Source: Nocardia arthritidis (lineage in GTDB: Bacteria > Actinomycetota > Actinomycetes > Mycobacteriales > Mycobacteriaceae). Taken from it: a stretch of DNA of 64,000 bases. Under the pieces are notes generated by a model. The model was given only the letters and a program-made list of their open reading frames with translations, was not told the origin of the DNA and did not search any database. This document shows positions 39,075 to 50,500 of the stretch, one piece after another. Position 1 is the stretch's first letter. Each line of letters opens with the position of its first letter. The DNA lies in NCBI RefSeq assembly GCF_011801145.1, contig NZ_CP046172.1, positions 1,116,001 to 1,180,000 on the forward strand. Reading direction: 5' to 3'. A program made the translations under genes and the position numbers.

Positions 39075-41021
39075 GTGGGTAGTGACAGCGGGCCGTGGTC
39101 CGGGCTGGTGCGGGCGGCGAAGGACAAGCGCTTCAGCATCAAATTGAGTGTGGCTTACGACTGCGCGCAGGCCTGTCGGGACGCTATAGCCGATATCAAG
39201 CAATTCCAGAGTCACACGGACCATGAGCTGACAATCGCCACAGCGGATGATTTCGGTGGTTGGCGCTCCGGGAACGAGCTGGCATCGAAATTCAAGGGAA
39301 AGGCGAGTCAGCTCCACGACAAGTTCGCCGACCACATCCAAGCCCTGACCGATCTGGGGGAGATGTTCAAGGCTGCGGGGAAGGCATACGACGGTACCGA
39401 TTCGGATTCCGCGGATAAATTGCACCAGCTGGATATCACCGGCGGCAAGAGCGGCCTGGACTTCAAACCCCCGAAGTATGTGTCGGACGTAAGCGACGGC
39501 CACGGTACGCCGAATAGGACTGGGAGGACCGACAAGAACAGCAGGAGTTGGCACCGACCGAGCCTGCCGGACCAGCCGGACTCGCTGAAATCGGCGTCGG
39601 GGAGCATGGATAAGGCGGACATCGGCGTCGAGAACCCGGACCATAAGAGCTGGAAGGAATTTTTCGACTTCGGTCAGCGAATCAAACCGGATACCGCTGG
39701 GCAGGCGGGGGAGGCATGGAATCTGCTTGCCGATCAGGCGAGTAAGACCGGGCTGGCGCTCAAGGATAAATTTTCGAGCCTGACCACCGACGCCTGGGAC
39801 GGCGACGGCGCGACGCAAGCGACGACCGCCATCAAGAACTACAGCGACAATTTGCGTCAGCTGAGTGAAAGCATGAGGGTCGTCGGCGAGAACCTGAAGT
39901 ACACCGCGGACTGGTTGAAGGTAACGAAGGCCAACATGCCGCAGACCGAGACGGAAGGCTGTGGTTATGACAATCAATGGGATATCAGTGATGTCCGGAA
40001 CGCTTTCAAAAAAGACTATGTCGTAGGTTTGCACAACACCGACAAGGATTTTCCGGTGTTGCCGGAGGCGCCGGTGCCCGCGAAGGCGAATCCTCCGTCT
40101 ACTCCTGGTACTCCTGGTACTCCGGGTACTCCTGGTACTCCGGGTACCCCTGGTGTTCCGGGGACTCCCGGTGTTCCGGGCACTCCTGGCACTCCTGGTG
40201 TTCCGGGCGCCCCCGGCCCCGGTGTTCCTGGCACTCCGGGCGCCCCTCGTGTTCCGAGTACCCCTGGTGTTCCTGGCACTCCCGGTGTTCCGAGTATCCC
40301 TGGCGGGGTTCCGAACAGCGGGTTGCCGAATAGCGGGTTGCCGAGCGGTGGTTTGCCGAGTGCCGGCCTGCCCGGCACTCCGCCCGGAACCGCGACGCCG
40401 GTATCGCAGGGCCAGGACATGATGAGTCCACTGGTGAACGCGTTGTCGCAGGGAATTCAGGCGGTTCCCGGTTTGATGCAAGGACTTTCGCAGTTCGTGG
40501 CCCAACATCCGCTCGGCGCGCCGATCGATTTCGACGCGTTCTTCAACCAGTTCCCACAGATCAAGGACCTGGTCGCCAGCACACCGGAGCTGAAGCCGCT
40601 GGCCGATCTGCTGCATATTCCGGTCAAGGCGCAAGCGCCGGAGCTGTCCATTCCGGGCACCGATCCGGCGCGTGCCGCCGATCCGATTCAGGAGGCCGCG
40701 GCGCGGCTTTTCCCGCGTGCATCGATTCCGGGCGGTATCCAGAATATTCCGGATATACGCACCGCGTCGGCGCAGTCTCCGATTCCCAGCCTCGAGCAGT
40801 TGGTACGGTCCGTGGTTGGCGACGCGTCGGCCGATCTGAAGATTCCGGGCGTCGAAGCGGGGGCGGGTGTTGCGGACGCGAGTGCCGGCTGGGGCCTGGA
40901 TATACCGGGTATCGAGGCTGCGGCGCGCTCTGATATCGCCGGTGCGCAGACGAAAATACAGCGGGATCTGCAGGACGCGTTCGCGGATCAGATCGGGCAG
41001 GCACCGGTGGCGGACGCATGA
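39075..41021 (+). CDS. Large ESX-type secretion substrate with collagen-like linker, paralogue 2
   Basis: A 648-residue paralogue of the first substrate. It has [13 protein letters not shown] near residue 33, a WXG segment [19 protein letters not shown] (about 235-255), and the same C-terminal blocks ([39 protein letters not shown]). Here the linker (about residues 340-430) is a Gly-Xaa-Yaa repeat built from Pro-Gly-Thr/Val triplets, encoded by 9-bp ACTCCTGGT-type tandem repeats at about 40090-40300. This would form a collagen-like or extended rod, often found in surface-exposed proteins. GTG at 39075 follows GGAGGA. It overlaps its EspG partner by ATGA. Confidence 0.75.
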   Translation: MGSDSGPWSGLVRAAKDKRFSIKLSVAYDCAQACRDAIADIKQFQSHTDHELTIATADDFGGWRSGNELASKFKGKASQLHDKFADHIQALTDLGEMFKAAGKAYDGTDSDSADKLHQLDITGGKSGLDFKPPKYVSDVSDGHGTPNRTGRTDKNSRSWHRPSLPDQPDSLKSASGSMDKADIGVENPDHKSWKEFFDFGQRIKPDTAGQAGEAWNLLADQASKTGLALKDKFSSLTTDAWDGDGATQATTAIKNYSDNLRQLSESMRVVGENLKYTADWLKVTKANMPQTETEGCGYDNQWDISDVRNAFKKDYVVGLHNTDKDFPVLPEAPVPAKANPPSTPGTPGTPGTPGTPGTPGVPGTPGVPGTPGTPGVPGAPGPGVPGTPGAPRVPSTPGVPGTPGVPSIPGGVPNSGLPNSGLPSGGLPSAGLPGTPPGTATPVSQGQDMMSPLVNALSQGIQAVPGLMQGLSQFVAQHPLGAPIDFDAFFNQFPQIKDLVASTPELKPLADLLHIPVKAQAPELSIPGTDPARAADPIQEAAARLFPRASIPGGIQNIPDIRTASAQSPIPSLEQLVRSVVGDASADLKIPGVEAGAGVADASAGWGLDIPGIEAAARSDIAGAQTKIQRDLQDAFADQIGQAPVADA

Positions 41022-41812
41022 ATCGGACCTGGGAGTTCACCGACCTGGAATTCGTGGTGCTCTGGGAGCGGTACATCGACGACCACATTCCCAAGCCGCT
41101 CACCTTCACCAGCCGCACCCCGCTGCTCGACGATTACGAGCGGGAGAAATTCGAGGCCTGGGAGCGGCTACAGGCAACCGCGCCGACGTGGCTGCGCACG
41201 GCGTTGGAGGTCCTGGCCCGCCCTCAGATCTTGGTGAAGGTGCTCGGCTGGTATGACCGGAATACCGAGGATCCGCAGCGTTGGATCCGGGCGCGGGTGG
41301 CCTGCTCCGGCAACCACGGCTATATCCTGACCCAGCGTCCGGGCGAAACCATAAGGCACAGTGGCGGTTACAAGATCACCGAATGCGGGCCGCGCAGTCT
41401 CGGCGAAGCGATCGTCAAGACGCTGCCCAAGGTCGAGGCGGGCAGATTCGGCGACATCCCGATCGTCACCAGCGCCGCGGACGTGCTGGAGCAGATCCAC
41501 AGCAGCGGTTCGATGGTATTGGAGAGCGGCGGGGAATCCGCGGTCCACCGCAGTAACCGGTTCTTCGACACCGCGGCTACCAGGACCGGTGTGATCATCC
41601 TGCATCAGGGCCAGTCGAAGTTCGGTCCACGCGGCATCCTCGAACAGATCCTGATCTGGCGGGATCTACCCGACGACGGCCGGTATGTGATCGAGCTGGG
41701 CAGCGCGCCGACGGCGATCGGCATCGGTACCCGCCGACTCGCCGCCAAGCTCGACATGATGATCGAAGATATGCTCGAGCGGGTCGAAAACCATTGGGAG
41801 AGCTCCGCCTAG
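41018..41812 (+). CDS. EspG-family ESX secretion chaperone, copy 2
   Basis: A 264-residue EspG-like protein highly similar to copy 1 (TWEFTDLEFVVLWERYIDD, GYILTQRPGETIRHSGGYKI, SKFGPRGILEQILIWRDLPD). It overlaps the upstream substrate gene by four bases and ends nine bases from the convergent TPR-like gene. The inverted repeat CCTCGGC/GCCGAGG at 41816-41843 lies between the two stop codons and may be a weak shared terminator. Confidence 0.82.
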   Translation: MNRTWEFTDLEFVVLWERYIDDHIPKPLTFTSRTPLLDDYEREKFEAWERLQATAPTWLRTALEVLARPQILVKVLGWYDRNTEDPQRWIRARVACSGNHGYILTQRPGETIRHSGGYKITECGPRSLGEAIVKTLPKVEAGRFGDIPIVTSAADVLEQIHSSGSMVLESGGESAVHRSNRFFDTAATRTGVIILHQGQSKFGPRGILEQILIWRDLPDDGRYVIELGSAPTAIGIGTRRLAAKLDMMIEDMLERVENHWESSA

Positions 41813-41821
41813 GGTCCTCGG

Positions 41822-43336
41822 CTAAGGCGCGGTCTTGCCGAGGAACAGTACGTGGTGTCCGTGGTCGAGGCCGTTGGCCCCGGCCTGCCGCAGGCCGCTG
41901 TCGGGCAGCCCGCTGAGCTTGGTGAACATCTGCGTATTGCCGAAGGCCGCACGGAGTTTGGGTTCGGTCGCATGATCCGCGCCGTACTCGGCCAGCCGCG
42001 CGAAGTCCAGCGGGCGCAGCGGAGTATCGAGCGGCGCTTGGCCGCTCGGCCTGCCGAGGCCGGCGTACTGTACGGGCGCGCCCCGCTCGTACAGGCACAG
42101 CTCGTAGGCGACGTCGGCGGTCTGGGTGACCGTGATAACCGGCCAATCCGCGGAAAGGCGCAGTGCCAGTGGGTGCTTGCCGAGCGGGGTGAGCTCCCAG
42201 TTCATGCTCATCACGGTGACCCAGCCGCCGGCCATCGGATCGATCAGCACCACGTCGTCACCGAGCGTTTCGGCCGTGTTCAACTCGGGATCCGGTATCC
42301 GCCAAAGGCTTTCATCCATACCGAGGTAGGCCGTGCGGGAGACCGGGTATACGTCGTCGACGGCGTATGCCGCGATGATCGCGGCGCGAATCTGCAGTAC
42401 CGCGTCGCGATCCTTGCAGCGAACGCTCAACGCGCCGAAGGTCGTCGCGACATCGACCGGATGGGTCGGCGGATCCTCGTCGGCGCCGGCCACCAGCGGG
42501 CGCAGGCCGACCAGGTTCAGCCGCCAGTTGATCTCCTCGACGGTGGACAGATCGCCCGAGGTCTTGTAGAGGATCTGCTGCTGGGTGAGCTGTCCGGCCT
42601 GCTCCAGCGTGCGGCAATTCAGCTCGGTGAGTGCGGCATACGCCTTCGGGGTGAGGTCGAGATCGCGAATGCCGCAGGCGCGCAAGCGAATCGCCATGCC
42701 TGTCGAGGTCATCGCCTGGTAGCGCTCGCGATACATGGTGATGGCCTGCTTGCGGGAGCGGCCGATCATCAGCGTGCGCAGCAGGGTGCTGAGGCTCTGC
42801 AGGTATTTGCCGGACAGCTCCGGATTTTCCGCGGCCAGCGCACTGCGGATGCGCGCGGCGTCCTCGGTGGCGGCGACGGCGGCGGACTGATCGAGGCGGC
42901 CGAGCCAGACACCGCACTTGGACAGGCCGTCCGCGCACAGCCCCGCGGCTTGCGAATATGTATGTGCCACTTGACGATACGTGTCACAAGTGCGCCGGAT
43001 GACGCCCACGGCCTGCTCGCGCCTGCCCGCCTGCCTGGTGGCCTGTTCGAACAGGCGCAGCGCCTCGTTGAGCTCACCGGCGTAGCGCGCCTCCACCATT
43101 CCGGCCGCCAGCCAGCGCAACCGGATCAGCACCGCCTCCTCGGCGGGCGCCACCGCGTCGCGCGTGCGATCCCGGCCGCCGCCGCGGGCGGTGGCCAGCA
43201 TGGCCTTGGCGAGTTCGACGAGCGTGGTCGCCAGCCGCAGCTCGTGCTCGGCCGAACGGTCCGCCGCCGCGAACCGCTCGGTGGCGATCCGGCGCTCGAT
43301 CGCGTTCAGGTCCATCGCGATCCTCGATTCCCGCAT
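41822..43336 (-). CDS. Helical-repeat (TPR-like) protein of unknown function
   Basis: About 504 residues. The first 250 are rich in Ala, Leu and Arg helices such as ELRLATTLVELAKAMLATAR and LNEALRLFEQATRQAG, which look like degenerate TPR repeats. The remaining half is a mixed domain with GGWVTVMSMNWELTPLGKHP that I do not recognise. It is the last gene of the minus-strand cluster after the toxin, immunity and WXG genes, 94 bp behind the WXG gene. A role in toxin regulation or delivery is possible but unproven. The start could also be the internal ATG (MDLNAIERR) seven codons later. Confidence 0.6.
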   Translation of the reverse strand: MRESRIAMDLNAIERRIATERFAAADRSAEHELRLATTLVELAKAMLATARGGGRDRTRDAVAPAEEAVLIRLRWLAAGMVEARYAGELNEALRLFEQATRQAGRREQAVGVIRRTCDTYRQVAHTYSQAAGLCADGLSKCGVWLGRLDQSAAVAATEDAARIRSALAAENPELSGKYLQSLSTLLRTLMIGRSRKQAITMYRERYQAMTSTGMAIRLRACGIRDLDLTPKAYAALTELNCRTLEQAGQLTQQQILYKTSGDLSTVEEINWRLNLVGLRPLVAGADEDPPTHPVDVATTFGALSVRCKDRDAVLQIRAAIIAAYAVDDVYPVSRTAYLGMDESLWRIPDPELNTAETLGDDVVLIDPMAGGWVTVMSMNWELTPLGKHPLALRLSADWPVITVTQTADVAYELCLYERGAPVQYAGLGRPSGQAPLDTPLRPLDFARLAEYGADHATEPKLRAAFGNTQMFTKLSGLPDSGLRQAGANGLDHGHHVLFLGKTAP

Positions 43337-43430
43337 GATCCTCCGCGTCCCGGGGCGGCATCACGTCACCGCAACCGTTGAGCATCGAGTCTGTCACGGT
43401 TGGCGGCGCGGCGCAGCCGGATCGGCGCGG

Positions 43431-43754
43431 CTACCGACGGGATCCGAGTGACCGCTTGTTGTCGTCCTCCGCGGCCTCGAACGCGGCCGCGGAATTGCGT
43501 AACTCCTTGGCCTGCGACTGGATCCGCTCGACGTTGTTCTTCAGCGAGGCGTACAGGTTGTCCCTGCCTTTGAGATAGCCCTTCTCACCGTTGGCGAATT
43601 CGTCACCGGTCTTGTCGTGCCCCCAGCATGCGCCTCGGCCGTCGGCGTGCGACCGCAGCCGCTTCAGGACACCATCGATTATGTTCGCCGCACCTTCGAA
43701 ATCGTCTGCCGCCGAGCGTAATCCCTTGGGCTCGAGGCGTACTTGTCCAGCCAT
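43431..43754 (-). CDS. WXG100-like small secretion partner, copy 1
   Basis: A 107-residue helical hairpin protein. CWGHDKTGDEFANGEKGYL supplies the central turn, with Trp-Gly replacing the classic WXG. It aligns with PWGNDKFGKQFADGATGYL in the second copy at 57665. The ATG at 43754 with GGAGA just upstream is preferred over an ATG six codons earlier. Such proteins usually pair with a larger substrate and direct it to the type VII machine. Confidence 0.78.
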   Translation of the reverse strand: MAGQVRLEPKGLRSAADDFEGAANIIDGVLKRLRSHADGRGACWGHDKTGDEFANGEKGYLKGRDNLYASLKNNVERIQSQAKELRNSAAAFEAAEDDNKRSLGSRR

Positions 43755-43797
43755 GATGTCTCCTTGGATCAATGGTGTCGGGTCCGCTGACCGGACG

Positions 43798-44598
43798 TCA
43801 GCGCGGGTCGAGCTCTGCTAGGGAGGCGAGGTTCGGGGAAGTACGTAGTTCGGCGCGTCGGTCGACCATCCCGGCAAACGAATCCTCTTGGTACGTACGG
43901 CAATGTCGTATCGCGTCGGTCGCGGACAAACCGGCGGTATGGGCGTCGCCGAGTCGCATTCGCCATAATCCGGCGGCGAGCTTGCCGGCGTCACCAGCTG
44001 CGGACCGGGGAAGATAGTCCGCCGCATCGCCCGTGACCGATGCCCACAGGTAGCCGAGCACGGAACCGTTCTTGACGACCGGAAGAAAGCGCACGGCGGC
44101 GCTCGTCACCGTTGCGTACGTCGGCGGTGGCGACGCGCTGACCAGCGGACCCCAGCCCTGTGCGCGATCGACCGGAGTGCTGTCCGGGAGCAGACCATCC
44201 TGGACGAGTGGACCCGGCCCCAGCGGTGGGCCATCCGGGTTGAGCTCGTTCCACATCGTTTCCTGATCAGCCGCCTCGACGAGCTCGGTCCCCGCGGCGA
44301 TACCGCCTGCTTCTGGGCTCTCAGGCGCACCGATCCAGCGTTGAACGGCCGCGATCGGGGGCAGGCCTTGGGCGGCGGCCTCGCTCAGTCGGCGCTCCCA
44401 GGTGAACAGGTGAGTCAGGTCGCCACCGTCGGCGTCGAGTCGGCGTTCGAAGCCGGCGGCGTTTCCGGTCTTCGCCGCCCAGAGGTATCCGATCAGCGTG
44501 CCGGACAGGGTGACCGGAAGGTAGACGACCGGTTGCCTTGTCCATTTGTGATAGTTGCCGGATACGGGCCTGTTGTTCATCGGGCTCGATTCTTTCAT
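43798..44598 (-). CDS. Candidate immunity protein with duplicated domain
   Basis: A 266-residue protein made of two homologous halves: YLPVTLSGTLIGYLWAAKTG (about residues 26-45) and FLPVVKNGSVLGYLWASVTG (about 169-188), each followed by a similar helical stretch. I recognise no named family. It starts within the stop codon of the giant toxin gene (ATGA overlap), the usual place for the gene that neutralises the toxin's C-terminal domain. Immunity to the ADP-ribosyltransferase is therefore the leading inference. No signal peptide or transmembrane helix is obvious. Confidence 0.6.
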   Translation of the reverse strand: MKESSPMNNRPVSGNYHKWTRQPVVYLPVTLSGTLIGYLWAAKTGNAAGFERRLDADGGDLTHLFTWERRLSEAAAQGLPPIAAVQRWIGAPESPEAGGIAAGTELVEAADQETMWNELNPDGPPLGPGPLVQDGLLPDSTPVDRAQGWGPLVSASPPPTYATVTSAAVRFLPVVKNGSVLGYLWASVTGDAADYLPRSAAGDAGKLAAGLWRMRLGDAHTAGLSATDAIRHCRTYQEDSFAGMVDRRAELRTSPNLASLAELDPR

Positions 44599-47500
44599 CT
44601 GGACACGACCCGTGCCCTGAGCAGATATTCCACTCCGGCGTAGCGTGGGCCGTTGGGATTTTCGATGACCTCGGTAATGAGATAGCGGGTGCCGCGGGGC
44701 AGGATCAGCTCGCGCTGATCCGGGTAGGCGCTACGGATGCCCATCCAGAGTCCGGTGGATCCGGCGGGGACCACGATCTCCATTCGTATTCTGCCGTTGA
44801 AGTGGCCGGGCGGGGCCGAGCCCAGACTTGTCGACATATAACCTGCTTCGATCTGGACGGTACCTCGTAGCGTACGGGGGTCGCCGGTTGTTCCCAGTGC
44901 CTCCGAGCCGACGCGCAAGAAGGAGACGCTGTGCATGCCGCGAATTACTTCGACGGAGTGCGGCAGAGTACGGCCGACTGCGTTGTCCAGCAAACTTATG
45001 TGGGTCAACAGATTTGCGGCGGTGGGTGGCTGGCCACCGAGCCACTGTGTCATGTTGCTGTAGGTCGCGTAGTTGGTCGCAACCTCCTCCAGCCGGCGGT
45101 GCGGCGAGCCGCTGGCCATGATGGCGCCGATGGCCAGTTGTTGGTCAGGGGTCAGATAGATCCGCCCGGAAAAGGCAGCGTTCCACAGGTTGTACAGGTG
45201 CTCCGCTGAAGGATTGCCATTGGTCAGCGCATACAACGTGTTGTAGTAATACGCGTCGGTAGTCAGGTTGTTCACCCAATGTTGGAGATTACCTTCGCGC
45301 AGGGGGTAATTGATCCAAGAATTCACCGTATAGCGGTGAGCTTCGATGAACTCCGCGGGCAACAGGCCGTCGCGGATCGGACCGAGGAAGGTCTCTCCAT
45401 AGACCGACCCCAAGTCATCGGTATCGAAGCGAAGGGTCCCGTCGTCGTGCGCCGAAGTCGTGTCTGCGGAGGCGACAGAGTGCGACGGTGTGTTGCCGCC
45501 GCCGGCGAGTTCGTCGTGGGAACTGGTTGCCGATGTGTGGATCGGGTGGTCACGGTTGACGGTTGCCGGTGTGTCGTCAGGGTGGATAGCGACGTGATAG
45601 TGGCCGCCGTTGGTGTTTTCGCGGTAGAGAACCCCGACGGGCTGGTCCGGGAATCCATGATGCAGCTTGGTTACCGTGCCATCAGGATGCAGGATCGAGA
45701 GGTTGAGCTCGAGAACGCGGGCGGCAACCGGCAGCAGAAAATTCGCGGCGTGATCCCGGTATGTGCCTGTCAGCAATAGGTTTTCGATCTGGCGGTCGTA
45801 TTCCTGCTGGACTTCTTCCTCGGTTCGCCGGCCCGAGCCGTCGGCCTCGAGCCGGCGCCGGAAATCCTCGAGGTAATGCTCGCGGTTGAGGTTCAGCTCG
45901 ATGGCGAGGCGGCCGCGGAGATCGGTGTGTCCGTCATCGCCCAGGCCCATGACTTCGGAGAGGGCGTGGAAGAGGCAGTCGCCCTCGCCCGGCATGGACT
46001 TCCAATGACCCTCGGGTGGATGAATCCCGTTGAGCTGCTCGGAAATCGAGGGCCGATGCGGCGCTGAGCCACCACCGGGGTCGTGGACGGAGTCGAAGCC
46101 GCGCGAATCGCCGGTTACCGGTTCGGCGTGCGGTACCAGTTCGGGGTCGAAGGTTCGGATACGGAGCTTGCCGCTGCTCCAGTCGGCCGTGTCGGTGCCG
46201 AGCAGTTCGGTCGTGCGATCTGCGAAATGCGGTGTGGTCTGCGGTATTTCGTGTCCGCTGAGCCAGTGTCCGCCGGGTTCGAGCAGACCCGATATCGCGT
46301 CCGCCACCTCGCGGGGTGTGGATTTCCAATCGTTGAACCGGGAATCCTTGTCCATGACGAAATCGAATTTCTGGTGGTTGTCGTTGATGAATTCGTCATA
46401 GGTCTTGGCTACGAAGGTAATGACTTGGACGTCGGTTCCGTTGTGCTGGACAGTGAATCGGACGCTGTGGTTGTCGTTGTCGATCTCTCTGGTGACGGTG
46501 TGTTGTGGGTCGCGGTACTTGTCGATCTTCCGTCGCAAGTCCGCGTCGACCGCGCTCAGGTGCGCCTGGCGTTCCGAGTACGGGTCGAACGAGACAAGGG
46601 TCACCTCTTTGGCTTTCGTGCTGAACAGCGGATGCTCGATATCCGAGTCGCCGCCGAGGTAGAGCAGTCGATCCCCAGACCAGTTCTCGGAGTTGAGCTT
46701 TTCGAGCGCTGGGATCCGGGTGGCGGCGTCCTGGCTGTCGGCCGTCGGATTCCGCAGCCACGTCCGCAATTTTTCGGGATCGGTCCAGGACGGCGTTTCC
46801 GTCGGCGGGTGGCCCGGTGCGAATGTGTCGGCCGACGGGTTCCGATGGTCGGCGTCGTGCCCGGTGTGGCTGGATTCCGTTGTGCCACTGTGCATATCGG
46901 GTAGGCCGGGGTGAGGTGCATTGACCGGCGTCGTGTTGCCATGTGTGCCTGTATTGTGCGACCACGCGGGTCCGTAGAGACCTTGTGTTCCGGCACCGCT
47001 CATCCCCAGGCCATCGAACTTGGGTAGGTGCGCGAGGTCGATCGCGACAATGCCACCGCGGTGCGGGGGGATGGTCGGATCCGCGATGTCCACGATGGGG
47101 CCGGGGTCCGAAATGGGCTGCGGATCGTTCGACTTCTGGGCATCGGGGTGTATCCAGTGGTCGGTGCCGTCCGCGGTTCGCCGGAGGACATAACCGTTCG
47201 GGTATGTCCAATGCTCGGTCCCGTCGAGCTCCTTTCGGAGTCTCCTTCCGTCCGGGAAGGTGAAGTCCGTTGTGCGGTCCGGATTTTGACGGTACCAAGT
47301 ACCGTCCGGATAGGTTCCGTAGGCGGTGCCGTCCGGGTGGTTGCGGTACCAGGTGCCGTCGGGGCGGGCGCCGCGGACCATGCCGTCCGGATCGGTGCGG
47401 ACCCAGGTGCCGTTCGAATGGGATTCGTAGACGGTGCCGTCCGGATCATTGCGATACCGGGTGCCGTCCGGGCGGGTTCCGTATACGGTGCCGTCCGGCT

Positions 47501-50500
47501 CGGTGCGGACCCACGTGCCGTCGGGTTCGACGTGGATACGGCCGCCGGGTTCGGGATGACGGTATTCGATCCCGGAATTCGGTCGCGGATACGTTCCGTT
47601 GGTGTCCCACGGATTCTCGAGGAGGATCCGCACCGGACGGTCCCCTACCTTCTCGACGCCGACGACCGAATAGGCGTGACCGCCGACGAGCCCCGGTACC
47701 GCGAACGGATCCTCTCGATTCGAACCGAAAGGATGTGTCCACAGCGATACGACGGTGCCGCGTTGCAGCGCGTAGTCGATCCGATGGCCGACAGCCTCCA
47801 GCAGTACCGAATTGTCGAGGCTACGGTTCTCGGCGCCGCCGCCGTAGATGGCGTCCATATAGTCGACGAGTGCGGTCTTGGACCTGGCGATCTCCGTTTC
47901 GACCTCCGTCCGCTTGGCCGCGTACGCGGCGTCGTCGGGGAAGTCGTCGCGGGTGAAATGCCGCTCGAAGTGGTCGGAGATCCAGTTGCCGTCGAACCGC
48001 CTGTCCAGGAACTCGCGCATGCCCTGCGCGGTGGCCTCCACCTGCCTGTCCTGAAAATACAGGAAATTCTGATCGCGTCCGCCGAGTAACTCATCACGCG
48101 CTGCGATGAGCTCCTTGGTGAATTCGATACTGCCGCCGATCTGTTCGTGCAACGTATCCGGATCGAAGCGCAGCGGATGCAGGAAGGTCACGTCGTCGAG
48201 GGCACGCACCGGCTGTTTCGGACGGTTATCCGCATTGATCCAGTCGTGGTGGATGTAGGAGTCGTCGGTGAGTGTCCGCACATCCTCGAAGAATGTCTTG
48301 CCCAGTGCCTTGGCGGCGATCCCCGGGAAATTGCCGTCGATGCCATGGAATCCATTCGCGCCACCGAAGTGCTGTGCGTATGCCTTCTCGATGAGCGCCG
48401 CCCACAATGGTTCTCCGGGTTTGTGCCGGATGAAGTGGCCGGTATCGGTGCCTGGACTGAGATGGATCTGCTTATCCACTCGAACCCATTCGGGCCGGTT
48501 GTCGGCGAGGAAGCGGATACTGACCGTGCCGTCGCCGTGGTCGCGCACGATCTCGGTGATGGCGGACGGATTGTGTTCGGCGAGGTTCTTGAGATCGGCC
48601 AGGAGATAGCAGTCGCCGATATTGCCCTGGCGGACGTCCTCGGGTTTCGGGCCGTGATCGCCGAATACCGGGCTCTGGCTGCGGTCGGCGAGTCGCGGAA
48701 TCGGCAGGGCGCTGTCGTTGGCATCCATCAGATGCCACCAGGTATCGGCCGGCTGTTTGATCCAGGTCTGAGATCCTTTGTGCGGCAGGACAACCATCTG
48801 CGAGCCGTTCGCCAGGTGTACCAGGGTCCCTTGATTGGCGTCCTTGAATCGGATCGCGCCACCGGGAACATCCCAGCTGACCCTGCCGCCCGCCTCCGAG
48901 AAACCATTGATCAGCACTTCGGGCACACGGATCCAGTGACCCTGCGGGGTGCCGTCCGGGACGTGTAGGAGCACATGCCCCGGGTCCTTCGGGTCGCGGT
49001 GGGTGTAGGTCGACGAATTGCTCGGCAGGTGGTGCGGTTGGCCATTCGTATCGATAAGGGTGAGCCGATCGCCCGAGGGCAGTCGGACGGGCACGGGAAT
49101 GTCGCGGAACAGCTGTGCCCGGTCCTGCTGCGAAAGATTGTGCAGGAGTTGCTGTTCCGTGAGGACGGGTGGTTCGAAGCCCGTTTCGTCGAACCGGTGG
49201 CGCTCCGGATTCGTTGTGCCATCGTGTTCGAACCCGAGCTTGTCCAACAGGTCCGCGCCGAAATAGGTTTCGCCGTGCTCCGGCTCGAAAGGGGACGTCT
49301 TGCTCCGCGGCTCGGCGAAAAGCCTGGAAAGCTCGTGGTTTTCGAGATGGTCGAGTGGGCCGCCCTGGTGGGGTTGGGCGAACAGGTGGCGGAGTTGGGC
49401 GTCGGTGTTGGTGTCGAGTAGGCCGTCTTTGGGTTGGCTGAAGAGGTGGCGGAGTTGGGCGTCGGCGTTGGTGTTGAGCAGGCTGTCTTTGGGTTGGGCG
49501 AAGAGGTGGCGGAGTTGGGCGTCGGTGTTGGTGTCGAGTAGTGGGGTGTTGGGTTTTTTGTGTTCGTTGAAGAGCCGGTCGAGGATGTGGTTTTCCGGTC
49601 CGTCGAGTAGTGGGGTGTTGGGTTTTTCGTGTTCGTCGAGGAGCCGGTCGAGGATGTGGTTTTCCGGTCCGTCGAGTAGTGGGGTGTTGGGTTTTTCGTG
49701 TTCGTTGAAGAGCCGGTCGAGGATGTGGTTTTCCGGTCCGTCGAGTAGTGGGGTGTTGGGTTTTTCGTGCTCGTCGAACAGTCGGTCGAGGATGTGATCT
49801 TCCGGTCCATCGAGCGGGTTGAGCGGGCGTTCTCGGTCCGGACTCGATTGTTCCTGTGTGGAATGTGTTGATTCAGAGGTAGTTTCGTGGTTCGGGACAT
49901 CCGGTGGCGGCAATGGAGTGCTTTGCGCTGTGGAGTCCTGGTGGTCGGCCGGGATCGGGCGGGGCCGGGTTCCGTCGTTCGAACCGAGTCGCGTCGAACG
50001 GCGGCGCGGTGCGGTGGATGGCGTGCTGGATTCCGGGGTGTGCTGCGGCGCGACGGGCATTGCGCCGCCGGTCGACGTCCCGGCGGTCTTGGTGTTGTCC
50101 GTCTGCTGTTTCGAGCCAATGGATTCCACCGCGGTGCCGGTCGATTCGGCCTTGATGTGGTTGGGCGCGCGGGTGATGTTCGGACCGCGTTCGTCACCGA
50201 TGCCGGCTCGCGTTGACGTGCCGACGGGTTTGGTGGATTCCGTTGGAGCCGAGGACGTTACGGTTTGCGACGGGTTCGTGGCTTTGTTTTCGGCGACGGT
50301 GGACGGTTTGATATCCGGCGTGGTGCGTTGGGTCTCGGTGCCGCCGATGGACTGGCTGCTGCCGTGATTGGTGGTGTTCGACGGGTTCTGCGCGGTCTCG
50401 CTTGCCGGGCTCGTCACCGCTCCGTTCGTCGCCGGGCCCTGGTTACTTCGGTCGACGGTGGTATCCGCCGAATGCGGCCCGCCAGCGGTGGTGTTGTGTT

